A stretch of 27,195 nucleotides of DNA, from NCBI GenBank assembly GCA_964559535.1, contig CAZLIC010000061.1, positions 1-27,195 of the forward strand, written 5' to 3'. The notes below the pieces were generated by a model. The model was not told the DNA's origin. It ran no database searches and saw only the letters and a list, made by a program, of their open reading frames with translations. The stretch comes from CAZLIC01 sp964559535 (GTDB taxonomy: Bacteria > Pseudomonadota > Alphaproteobacteria > Rhodobacterales > Rhodobacteraceae). How positions within the stretch are numbered: position 1 is the first letter of the stretch; each line of letters opens with the position of its first letter. Made by a program: the position numbers and the translations under genes. Shown here piece after piece: positions 15,320 through 22,590 of the stretch.

Positions 15320-17104
15320 ATGACAACCGACGACGGCGCGGAAACCGCTCGCCTTGTCCGGCTGAACGCGAATCTGGCGCGGCTGGAAGAACTGTCGCAA
15401 CGGATGACGGCCGCTGTGGCCCGCCGCAAGCTGGCAGATCCCTCGCTGAGCGGGCCCAGCCAGGATGTCTACATGAAGGCCGCGGCGGCCTATGTGGCCG
15501 AGATGATGCAGAACCCGTCGAAGGTCATCGAGCATCAGGTCAGCTACTGGGGCAAGACGCTGAAGCACTATGTCGAGGCACACCAGACGCTTCTGAAGGG
15601 CGAGCTGAAGGCGCCGGCCGACCCCGGACCGAAGGACCGCCGCTTCTCCAACCCGCTGTGGGATACGCATCCGTTCTTCAACTACCTCAAGCAGCAGTAC
15701 CTGCTGAACGCCGAGGCGATGACCGGTGCCGTTGCCGGGCTCGACATGTTGGAGCCCGAAGACAGGAAGCGGGTCGAGTATTTCACCCGCCAGCTTGTCG
15801 ACATGTTCAGCCCGACGAACTTTCTGGGCACCAATCCCGACGCGCTGGAAAAGGCGGTGCAGACCGATGGCGAAAGCCTGGTGCAGGGCCTGGAAAACCT
15901 GGTGCGAGACATCGAGGCCCACGATGGCGAGCTGCTGGTGACACTGGCCGACCGGAAGGCGTTCAAGCTGGGCACGAACATCGCCACCACGCCGGGCGCC
16001 GTGGTGTATCGCAACCGCATGCTGGAGCTGATCCAGTACACGCCCACCACCGAGAAGGTGCATCAGACGCCCCTGATCATTTTTCCGCCGTGGATCAACA
16101 AGTTCTACATCCTTGATCTGAAGCCGCAGAACTCGCTCATCAAGTGGATCGTCGATCAGGGCTTTACCCTGTTCGTCGTCAGCTGGGTAAACCCCGATCC
16201 CTCGTACCGCGATGTCGGCCTGGATGACTACATCCGCGATGGATACATGCGCGCCATGGCCGAGGTGCGGCGGATCACGGGCGAAAAACAGGTGAATGCG
16301 GTGGGTTATTGCATTGCCGGCACCACCCTGTCGCTGACGCTGGCCTATCTGGCCAAGGCGGGCGACACCTCGGTGAAGTCGGCCACGCTGTTCACCACAC
16401 TGACCGACTTTTCCGACCGCGGCGAAGTGGGCGTGTTCCTGAACGACGATTTCGTCGACGGGATCGAGCGTCAGGTGCAGCAGGACGGCATCCTGAGCAA
16501 GCTGTTCATGAGCCGCACCTTCAGCTTCCTGCGGTCGAACGACCTGATCTACACGCCTGCCATCAAGAGCTACATGCTGGGCGAGGCGCCGCCTGCCTTC
16601 GACCTTCTGTACTGGAACGGCGACGGAACGAACCTGCCCGCGAAGATGAGCATCGAGTACCTGCGGGGCCTGTGCCAGCGTGACGAGTTCGCGCAAGGCA
16701 CCTTCCCGGTGCTGGGTCACCCGGTGTCGCTGAAGGACATTGCCTTGCCGGTTTGCGTGGTGGCCTGTGAAACCGACCATATCGCGGCGTGGAAGGGCAG
16801 TTTCAACGGCGTTCGTCAGATGGGCTCGAAGGACAAGACCTTCATCCTGTCCGAATCGGGGCACATCGCCGGGATCGTGAACCCGCCCTCCAAGGGCAAA
16901 TACGGCCACTACACCAACGACGTCCCCATGACGACGCCCGACGAATGGAAGGCCCGGGCCACGTTCAACCCCGGTTCCTGGTGGCCAAGGTGGGGCGAAT
17001 GGCTGGCGAAACGGTCGGGCAAGATGGTGCCCGCGCGGCATCCGCAAGAAGTTCTGGCACCGGCGCCAGGCACTTATGTGGTGGCCGCCCAGGTTGAAGC
17101 GTGA
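15320..17104 (+). CDS. phaC: Class I polyhydroxyalkanoate (PHB) synthase
   Basis: A 594-residue enzyme polymerising (R)-3-hydroxybutyryl-CoA into PHB on the granule surface. The catalytic triad is visible: C331 in the lipase-like box G-Y-C-I-A-G, D486 in C-E-T-D-H-I-A-A-W and H515 in S-E-S-G-H-I-A-G-I. The N-terminal domain (about 1-190) contains the conserved F-x-N-P-L-W-D-T-H-P-F-F segment, and L-I-I-F-P-P-W-I-N-K-F-Y-I-L-D-L starts the catalytic domain. Length fits class I, which acts without PhaE or PhaR-subunit partners. The ATG at 15320 follows AGGGGGA. It is divergent from phaZ and followed by phaP and phaR on the same strand, with separate promoter signals before phaP. Confidence 0.97.
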   Translation: MTTDDGAETARLVRLNANLARLEELSQRMTAAVARRKLADPSLSGPSQDVYMKAAAAYVAEMMQNPSKVIEHQVSYWGKTLKHYVEAHQTLLKGELKAPADPGPKDRRFSNPLWDTHPFFNYLKQQYLLNAEAMTGAVAGLDMLEPEDRKRVEYFTRQLVDMFSPTNFLGTNPDALEKAVQTDGESLVQGLENLVRDIEAHDGELLVTLADRKAFKLGTNIATTPGAVVYRNRMLELIQYTPTTEKVHQTPLIIFPPWINKFYILDLKPQNSLIKWIVDQGFTLFVVSWVNPDPSYRDVGLDDYIRDGYMRAMAEVRRITGEKQVNAVGYCIAGTTLSLTLAYLAKAGDTSVKSATLFTTLTDFSDRGEVGVFLNDDFVDGIERQVQQDGILSKLFMSRTFSFLRSNDLIYTPAIKSYMLGEAPPAFDLLYWNGDGTNLPAKMSIEYLRGLCQRDEFAQGTFPVLGHPVSLKDIALPVCVVACETDHIAAWKGSFNGVRQMGSKDKTFILSESGHIAGIVNPPSKGKYGHYTNDVPMTTPDEWKARATFNPGSWWPRWGEWLAKRSGKMVPARHPQEVLAPAPGTYVVAAQVEA

Positions 17105-17143
17105 CGCAACCCACGGGTACCTAGCCGGTTCGTGTGCCCCACT

Positions 17144-17158
17144 GCGGCGCGACGCCGC
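17144..17158 (+). other. GC-rich stem-loop after phaC
   Basis: GCGGCG-CGA-CGCCGC forms a 6-bp stem with a 3-base loop, 40 bases after the phaC stop and just before the phaP operators. It has no T tract, so it is at most a weak terminator or an mRNA-stabilising 3' structure. Confidence 0.35.
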
Positions 17159-17164
17159 GTCATG

Positions 17165-17175
17165 CTGCATCGCAG
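17165..17175. promoter_or_regulatory. PhaR operator 1 upstream of phaP
   Basis: CTGC-ATC-GCAG matches the CTGC-N3-GCAG element bound by PhaR in Paracoccus denitrificans. It is centred 28 bases before the second copy, upstream of the -35 element of the phaP promoter. Confidence 0.7.
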
Positions 17176-17184
17176 AAACTTCAC

Positions 17185-17213
17185 TTGCAATGCTGCAGTG
17201 CAGCATCTATATT
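17185..17213 (+). promoter_or_regulatory. Sigma-70-type promoter of phaP
   Basis: TTGCAA (17185-17190) and TATATT (17208-17213) are separated by exactly 17 bases, a good -35/-10 pair for an otherwise GC-rich genome. The spacer is almost filled by PhaR operator 2, so bound repressor would exclude RNA polymerase. The phaP start lies 47 bases after the -10. Confidence 0.7.
17190..17206. promoter_or_regulatory. PhaR operator 2 within the phaP promoter spacer
   Basis: ATGCTGC-AGT-GCAGCAT is a perfect palindrome with 7-base arms that contains CTGC-N3-GCAG (17193-17203). It lies between the -35 and -10 elements, the position expected for a repressor that is released when PhaR binds PHB. Confidence 0.78.
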
Positions 17214-17260
17214 GTTTTCATCAGAACAACGGTTGCCGCCCCGGCACGATGGAGATGAAA

Positions 17261-17716
17261 ATGACCAAGACCCCCGATTTCGGCAAGACCATGCAGGACA
17301 TGATGGCGGCGTTCCCGGTTGACCAGACCGCCTTCCAGAACATGTTCAAGACGAACGCCGCCATGGGCGAGAAGCTGTCGAAAGTGGCCCTGGAAGCCGC
17401 TGAAAAGTCGACCGAGATCTCGGCCGCCTGGACGAAGCTGACGATCGCGAAGTTCGCCGACGTGACCAAGGCCAAGCCGGAAATGACCGACTACACCAAG
17501 TCGATGACCGACTTCGCTTCGGCCACCGCCGAGATGGCTGCCGAGCACATGGCTGCCTTCGCCGAAGTGGCGAAGAAGGTCCAGATGGAAACGGTCGAGC
17601 TGATGCTGGCTGCCGGCAAGGACTTCTCGGAAGACGCGACCGCCGCGGTGAAGAAGGCCACCACCGACGTGCAGACCGCTGCCAAGAAAGTCGCCACGGC
17701 CGCCGCCGCGAAGTGA
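17261..17716 (+). CDS. phaP: Phasin (PHB granule-associated protein)
   Basis: A 151-residue phasin of the alphaproteobacterial type. Phasins coat PHB granules and limit their size and fusion. The sequence is almost wholly amphipathic helix rich in Ala, Lys, Glu, Thr and Met, with a conserved-looking F-P-V-D-Q-T-A-F-Q start region (18-26) and an Ala/Lys-rich tail. There is no signal peptide. Among three in-frame ATGs (17249, 17255, 17261) I chose 17261 because GGAG at 17251-17254 is spaced correctly only for it; the others differ by at most four residues. It is controlled by the promoter and two PhaR operators just upstream, and a terminator separates it from phaR. Confidence 0.93.
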   Translation: MTKTPDFGKTMQDMMAAFPVDQTAFQNMFKTNAAMGEKLSKVALEAAEKSTEISAAWTKLTIAKFADVTKAKPEMTDYTKSMTDFASATAEMAAEHMAAFAEVAKKVQMETVELMLAAGKDFSEDATAAVKKATTDVQTAAKKVATAAAAK

Positions 17717-17765
17717 TCTGACGGATCGCACGGACGATCTTCCTCCCTGTCGACTGCCGTGCGTG

Positions 17766-17803
17766 GGGCGGGCTTCCTTCGGGAAAGCCCGCCCTTTCTT
17801 TTT
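17766..17803 (+). terminator. Rho-independent terminator between phaP and phaR
   Basis: GGGCGGGCTT pairs with AAGCCCGCCC around a short inner loop and is followed by TTTCTTTTT. It is 49 bases after the phaP stop and should uncouple highly expressed phaP from phaR. Confidence 0.85.
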
Positions 17804-17852
17804 GCAATTGCGTCACCTAGACTTGCCGCACCTGCACAACCGGAGGGTCGAC

Positions 17853-18398
17853 ATGGCCGACACGGAAAAGCCGCTGCTGATCAAGCGCTATGCCAGCCGC
17901 CGCCTGTACAACACCGAGACCTCCGACTACGTGACGCTGGAGGACATCGCGGGGTTCATCCGGTCGGGCCGCGAGGTGCAGATCGTTGATCTGAAGTCGG
18001 GCGACGACCTGACCCGGCAGTATCTGCTGCAGATCATTGCCGAGCACGAATCGAAGGGCGAAAGCGTGCTGCCCATCGCCGTTCTGACCGACCTTGTCCG
18101 CAGCTATACGACCGACATGCAGTCGGTGGTGCCGAACTTCCTGCAGGCCAGCTTTGAAATGCTGCGCGACGGGCAGTCGAAGATGCTGGAAAACCTCTCG
18201 GCCTTCCCCAACCCGATGGCCGCCATGCCGGGGTTCGAGGCGATGCGGAAGGGCCAGGAAGCCATCATGAAGACCATGATGTCGGGCCTGCCGGGCTGGG
18301 GCGCGGGCGGGGTCCGGGAACCGGCGACAAAGGACGAAGAACTGGCGCAGATCAAGAAGCAGCTGGCCGACCTGCAGTCGAAGCTGTCGAAGCTCTGA
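17853..18398 (+). CDS. phaR: PHB synthesis repressor PhaR
   Basis: A 181-residue DNA- and PHB-binding regulator. The N-terminal PHB accumulation regulator DNA-binding domain (about 10-70) has I-K-R-Y-A-S-R-R-L-Y-N-T-E-T-S-D-Y-V, close to the family consensus. It is followed by the PHB_acc segment (about 75-115) with L-P-I-A-V-L-T-D-L-V-R-S-Y. A Met-rich middle and a C-terminal coiled coil (about 158-181, L-A-Q-I-K-K-Q-L-A-D-L-Q-S-K-L) probably mediate oligomerisation or granule contact. In Paracoccus the protein represses phaP and itself and is released on binding PHB. The ATG follows CGGAGGG. A GCAATTGC palindrome (17804-17811) at its front may take part in autoregulation. Confidence 0.94.
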   Translation: MADTEKPLLIKRYASRRLYNTETSDYVTLEDIAGFIRSGREVQIVDLKSGDDLTRQYLLQIIAEHESKGESVLPIAVLTDLVRSYTTDMQSVVPNFLQASFEMLRDGQSKMLENLSAFPNPMAAMPGFEAMRKGQEAIMKTMMSGLPGWGAGGVREPATKDEELAQIKKQLADLQSKLSKL

Positions 18399-18430
18399 CA
18401 AACAAGAAAGCGGCGCCCAAGAGGCGCCGC
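18396..18430 (-). terminator. Terminator of the class III aminotransferase gene (perhaps bidirectional)
   Basis: GCGGCGCC-CAAGA-GGCGCCGC (18410-18430) is an 8-bp perfect stem. Read on the minus strand it is followed by TTTCTTGTTTG, so it serves the aminotransferase gene ending at 18450. On the plus strand no T tract follows, but it is the only hairpin available to convergent phaR. Confidence 0.7.
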
Positions 18431-18449
18431 CTCGCAGTGACATCTGCCG

Positions 18450-19817
18450 TCACGCGACTTCGCGGAACACCTTGTCCAGCGCCATTTCCAGCTTGCCGAA
18501 CATCTCGTCCATCTGCGCGGGCGTGGTGATGAACGGCGGGCACAGCACGATGGCCTGGCCCAGCGGACGGCAGATCAGGCCCTGGTCGGTGCAGGCATTG
18601 GCAATGCGTTCAGAAACCGACAGCGTGCCGGGGAACGGCGTCTTGGTGGCCTTGTCCTGCACCGCTTCCAGCGCGCCCATCAGCCCCTTGCCGCGCCATT
18701 CGCCGATGTTCTTGTGCTCGGCCAGCCGCGCCAGCCCGGCCTCGAACTGCGGCGTCAGCGCGCGCACGTTGTCGGCCAGCCCTTCGTTCATCACGATGTC
18801 GATGGCCTTCAGCGCAATCGCGCAGCCCACCGGGTGGCCCGAGGCGGTAAAGCCGTGCGGGAACTCCTCCACGGCTTCCGAGGCCGCCTGCACGCGGTCG
18901 GCCAGATCGGGCCCAAGGATCACCGCGCCCATCGGGAAGAAGCCCGCGGTGATGTTCTTCGAGCTGATGATCGCATCGGGCATGAAGTCGTAGGTCTGGC
19001 AGCCCCAGGTGTTGCCGGTGCGTCCGAAGCCGCAGATCACCTCGTCGGCGATCAGCGGGATGCCGTACTTCTTCAGCACCTTCGCCACCACCTGGAAGTA
19101 CCCCGCCGACGGCGGAATGACCCCGCCCGCGCCCATCACCGGTTCGGCGAAGAAGCCCGCGATGGTGTCGGGGCCCTCCTTGATGATCGTCTCCTCCAAC
19201 TCGCGCCCCAGCCGCGCGGTGAACTCCGCCTCGGTTTCCCCGGGGCGGCCGAAACGCCAGTAGTGCGGGCAGCCAAGATGAATGAACCCCGGCAGCGGCA
19301 GGCCGAAGACCGAATTGTAGGGCTTGCCGGTCATGCTGGCCGACACTGCCGTCACGCCGTGGTAGGAATTCACCCGCGTCAGGATCTTGCGGCGTTCCGG
19401 GTGGCCTTCGGACCGGCCCAGGAACCACAGCATCTTGACCATGGTGTCATTCGCCTCGGACCCCGAGTTGGTGTAGAACACCCGGCCGCGGTCGAAAGGC
19501 GAGACTTCCACCAGCTTCTGGCTGAGCATCACCGTCTGGTCGGACATGCGGCCAAAGAAGGCGTGATAGCCCGGGAAACGGTCGTACTGCGCCTTCGCCG
19601 CGGCGATCAGGCCGGGGTGGTCAAAGCCTGCCACCATGTTCCACAGGCCCGAGTTGCCGTCGAAATAACGGCGGCCATGCACGTCGACCACGTAGGGACC
19701 CTCGCCATGCGTCAGGATGACGGCGCCGCGGTCATGGATCGTGGGCAGGTCGGTGAAGCCGTAAAGCGAATAGGTATCGGCGCGCGATTCCCATGAATTC
19801 GGTGCGTCGTCACGCAT
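18450..19817 (-). CDS. Class III pyridoxal-phosphate aminotransferase (amine/omega-amino acid type)
   Basis: A 455-residue fold-type I, class III aminotransferase. The PLP lysine is K287 in I-I-S-S-K-N-I-T-A-G-F-F-P-M-G. The cofactor aspartate lies in I-A-D-E-V-I-C-G-F-G-R-T-G, and N-S-G-S-E-A-N-D binds the phosphate. The N-terminal D-G-N-S-G-L-W-N-M-V-A-G-F resembles putrescine- or taurine-pyruvate type enzymes rather than GABA aminotransferase. The position downstream of a PuuB-like oxidase and two glutamine synthetase-like ligases suggests an amine or omega-amino acid substrate with pyruvate as acceptor. This is inference; the substrate cannot be read from sequence. The ATG at 19817 follows GAAGGAC, 111 bases after the DegT-family gene. 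Confidence 0.88.
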   Translation of the reverse strand: MRDDAPNSWESRADTYSLYGFTDLPTIHDRGAVILTHGEGPYVVDVHGRRYFDGNSGLWNMVAGFDHPGLIAAAKAQYDRFPGYHAFFGRMSDQTVMLSQKLVEVSPFDRGRVFYTNSGSEANDTMVKMLWFLGRSEGHPERRKILTRVNSYHGVTAVSASMTGKPYNSVFGLPLPGFIHLGCPHYWRFGRPGETEAEFTARLGRELEETIIKEGPDTIAGFFAEPVMGAGGVIPPSAGYFQVVAKVLKKYGIPLIADEVICGFGRTGNTWGCQTYDFMPDAIISSKNITAGFFPMGAVILGPDLADRVQAASEAVEEFPHGFTASGHPVGCAIALKAIDIVMNEGLADNVRALTPQFEAGLARLAEHKNIGEWRGKGLMGALEAVQDKATKTPFPGTLSVSERIANACTDQGLICRPLGQAIVLCPPFITTPAQMDEMFGKLEMALDKVFREVA

Positions 19818-19928
19818 CTGTCAGGTCCTTCGGTCAAGCATGTGAATGACCGCAAGGCTAGCCGGGCACCAGACATTAAGCAATCGCCGCCGCAGCAGGC
19901 GGCGGCGAAGTGCAGGCCTGGACCGGCG

Positions 19929-21161
19929 TTATGCCGCGCCGCGCTTCAATGCGTCGGCGCTTTGACGGACCTTCTCTCCCGCAGCCAGGATCGCCGACGC
20001 CAACGCGTCACATTCGGCCGGCGTCAGGCGGGCCGGCAGGCGGATGTCGCAGGCGCGCATCAGCATGGCGCGGGTCTTCGGCAACTCGGGCAGGGGGCCC
20101 AGGAATTCCCAGTTCCAGAACGCCCGCGCGTTGCCTTCGGACAGTCCGAACACATTGACCGGCGCGCCCAGCGCCCGCGCCTCGGCCTGGAAGGCCCGGG
20201 CCTCGTCATCCGTCCAGTCGCCCTGCAGCATGAACTGGAAGCTGTCGGGGGCGCGGGTTTCCGGACCCAGCGCCGGGGGCACGTGGAAGTAAGGCACGGG
20301 CGCCAGGGCGGCCGCCACGCGGTCATGGTTCAGCAGGCCCCGGCGCGACCGCAGTTCCACCAGCGGAAGCTGCGGGCGGATCACGGCGGCCGACAGGTTC
20401 TGCATGCGCAGATTGTAAAGCGGCAGCTTCTTCTGCCACTTGCCCGCAATGTCCTTCAGCCCGGAATGCGACTTCCAGTTGCTTTCATAGGCGCCCGACA
20501 TGATGGCGGCCCGCGCCGCCAGTTCGGGGTCGTCGGTGATCATCATGCCGCCTTCGCCGGCGTTCACCAGCTTGTAGGACTGAAAGCTGAAGCAGCCGGT
20601 CTTGCCGATGGTGCCCAGCTTCTTCCCGCCCCAGGTGGCGCCCAGCGAATGCGCCGCGTCCTCGATCACCGGAATGCCCAGCGGGTCGCAGGCGGCCATG
20701 ATCGCGTCCATGTCGGACGTATGCCCGCGCATGTGCGAAATCATCACCGCACCCGCCCCCGGCAGCTTGGCCCGGAAATCATCCATGTCGATCCGCAGGC
20801 TGTTGTCCACCTCGACCAGCACCGGCTCAAGCTCGGCATGGACAATGGACGAGGGCACCGCGGCAAACGTGAAGGCCGGGATCAGCACCCTTGCGCCGCG
20901 CGGCAGGTCCAGCGCCTTCAGCGACAGGAACAGCGCCGCCGAACAGGACGACACGGCCAGCGCGTACCTGGCGCCCATCAGCGCGGCGAATTCTTCTTCC
21001 AGGCGGGGCACGGGCGCCTTGTCGGGCGAGGTGTAGCGGAACAGGTCACCCGACGACAGCAGCCGGTCGATCTCGGCCCGCGCTTCGGCCGGAATCGGAT
21101 CGGCCTCCTGCACATTGATGTCCCCGGCAGCGATGCCATTGCCCGATCCGTCGTGCCACAT
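19929..21161 (-). CDS. DegT/DnrJ/EryC1/StrS-family aminotransferase
   Basis: A 410-residue PLP protein of the family that aminates keto-sugars in polysaccharide and antibiotic synthesis. The PLP lysine is K197 in F-Q-S-Y-K-L-V-N-A-G-E-G-G. The aspartate pair is in V-I-E-D-A-A-H-S-L-G-A, and A-F-T-F-A-A-V-P-S-S (about 95-104) belongs to the substrate-side region. No sugar-nucleotide genes are nearby, so a sugar substrate is doubtful; some family members act on other amines. The ATG at 21161 follows GGGGGAC. It lies 124 bases after the PuuB-like gene on the same strand, with a palindrome in that gap that may be an operator. Confidence 0.86.
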   Translation of the reverse strand: MWHDGSGNGIAAGDINVQEADPIPAEARAEIDRLLSSGDLFRYTSPDKAPVPRLEEEFAALMGARYALAVSSCSAALFLSLKALDLPRGARVLIPAFTFAAVPSSIVHAELEPVLVEVDNSLRIDMDDFRAKLPGAGAVMISHMRGHTSDMDAIMAACDPLGIPVIEDAAHSLGATWGGKKLGTIGKTGCFSFQSYKLVNAGEGGMMITDDPELAARAAIMSGAYESNWKSHSGLKDIAGKWQKKLPLYNLRMQNLSAAVIRPQLPLVELRSRRGLLNHDRVAAALAPVPYFHVPPALGPETRAPDSFQFMLQGDWTDDEARAFQAEARALGAPVNVFGLSEGNARAFWNWEFLGPLPELPKTRAMLMRACDIRLPARLTPAECDALASAILAAGEKVRQSADALKRGAA

Positions 21162-21262
21162 GTGCCGTCCCCCGTGTGTAGTTTCCCGAACCTATAGTCG
21201 TTGAAACCGAAACAATCCAGCATCACGCAACAGCCGTGCGACAAGGGCGGCAACACCGCGAC

Positions 21263-21279
21263 TGTGACGCAGCGTTACA
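21263..21279. promoter_or_regulatory. 17-bp near-palindrome between the PuuB-like and DegT-family genes
   Basis: TGTGACGC-A-GCGTTACA has 8-base arms matching at 7 of 8 positions. It lies 6 bases past the oxidase stop and about 100 bases before the DegT-family start. The one-base centre makes it a poor RNA hairpin, so a protein operator is more likely. The binder is unknown. Confidence 0.35.
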
Positions 21280-21285
21280 TCCCGG

Positions 21286-22590
21286 TCACAGCCCCAGCCG
21301 GTCGCGCAGCGAATACCAGGTCATCGCCAGCACCAGCAAAGGCCAGCGCCCCGCCACCCCACCCGGAAAGCGCGGCTGCGGCAGGCGGGCCATCAGGTCA
21401 AACCGGTCCATCGTGCCGCCCACCGCCTCGGCAAGCACGCGGCCCGCCATGGTGGCCAGCGCCACCCCGTGCCCGCTGTAGCCGCTGGCCGACCAGACGC
21501 CGGGCATGGGACGGATGAAGCAGGGCATCCGGTTCATGGTGATGGCCAGGGTGCCGCCCCAGGCATGGTCGATGCGCACGTCGGCCAGATGCGGATAGAT
21601 CGCCAGCATGTGCCGCCGCACCCGGCTGCCGATGTCAGCCGGAAACCGGTAGCCATAGGATTCGTCGCCCCCGAACAGCAGGCGCCCGTCACCCGACAGC
21701 CGCCAGTAGTTCACCACGAACTTGGAATCCTCTACGGCCACCGGCTTTGACAGCACCCCCGTCGCCCGGTCACCCAACGGTTCGGTGGCGATGATGAAGT
21801 TGTTGATCGGCATCACCCGCGCTTCCACCTGCGGCGCCAGCCCGGACAGATAGCCGTTGCAGGCCAGCACCACATGTTCGCAGGTCACCTGCCCCGCACC
21901 CGTGCGCACCACAGGCCGCGGCCCCGGGTCAATCCGGTGCACCTCGGACCGTTCATGGATCACCGCGCCCGCGGCCATGGCCGCCCGCGCGATGCCCAGC
22001 GCATAGTTCAGCGGGTGCATATGCCCCGCGCCCCAGTCGATCGACCCGCCCTGAAACGCATCCGACCCGATCAGCGCGCGGATACCGTCGCGATTCAGCT
22101 TCTCCCCTTGGGTGTAGCCATAGTCGCGCGCCAGCCTGTCGCCATAGGCATGGTCCGCCCGCACCTCGGCGGCCGACCGGCACACATGGGCCACACCTGG
22201 GCGGTAGTCGACCCCCGGTGCATCGGCGGCAAGGTCCCGCACCAGCGCCTTCGCCTCTTCCGCCATGGCCCACAGATGCCCGGCATCGTCGCGGCCGACC
22301 ATCGTCTCCAAATCGTCCTGGTGCAGCCGCTGCCCGCTGCTCACCTGCCCGCCGTTGCGGCCCGATGCGCCAAAGCCCACGCGATGCGCCTCGACCACCA
22401 CCACCCGCTTGCCCGCCCGCGCAAGGTGCAGCGCCGCCGAAAGCCCGGTGTAACCCGCGCCCACCACGCAGACATCTGCTTGCACCTGCCCCGTCAGCGC
22501 GGGCAGGCGCGGCAGCGGGTCGGCCACCGTGGCCGCGTACCACGACGGCGGATACTCCCCCGCCCGGTCGTTGGCGTGCAGCAGGTTCAT
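21286..22590 (-). CDS. FAD-dependent oxidoreductase, gamma-glutamylputrescine oxidase (PuuB)-like
   Basis: A 434-residue DAO-family flavoprotein. The FAD-binding dinucleotide motif is V-V-G-A-G-Y-T-G (42-49), ending in V-V-V-V-E-A-H about 20 residues later. G-A-S-G-R-N-G-G-Q (74-82) is the typical loop of PuuB/OrdL enzymes. Near the C-terminus G-Y-S-G-H-G-V-A-L-A-T-M-A-G closes the FAD site. PuuB oxidises gamma-glutamylputrescine to the aldehyde with release of ammonia and peroxide. The ATG at 22590 overlaps the stop of the glutamine synthetase-like gene (ATGA), so ligase and oxidase are translated together, as in a gamma-glutamylation route. The amine could be putrescine or another. Confidence 0.88.
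   Translation of the reverse strand: MNLLHANDRAGEYPPSWYAATVADPLPRLPALTGQVQADVCVVGAGYTGLSAALHLARAGKRVVVVEAHRVGFGASGRNGGQVSSGQRLHQDDLETMVGRDDAGHLWAMAEEAKALVRDLAADAPGVDYRPGVAHVCRSAAEVRADHAYGDRLARDYGYTQGEKLNRDGIRALIGSDAFQGGSIDWGAGHMHPLNYALGIARAAMAAGAVIHERSEVHRIDPGPRPVVRTGAGQVTCEHVVLACNGYLSGLAPQVEARVMPINNFIIATEPLGDRATGVLSKPVAVEDSKFVVNYWRLSGDGRLLFGGDESYGYRFPADIGSRVRRHMLAIYPHLADVRIDHAWGGTLAITMNRMPCFIRPMPGVWSASGYSGHGVALATMAGRVLAEAVGGTMDRFDLMARLPQPRFPGGVAGRWPLLVLAMTWYSLRDRLGL

Noticed and set aside
15185..17206. Long minus-strand reading frame (673 codons) opposite phaC
   Set aside because: Antisense shadow of phaC, which has a full catalytic triad and conserved length; the shadow has no recognisable motif.
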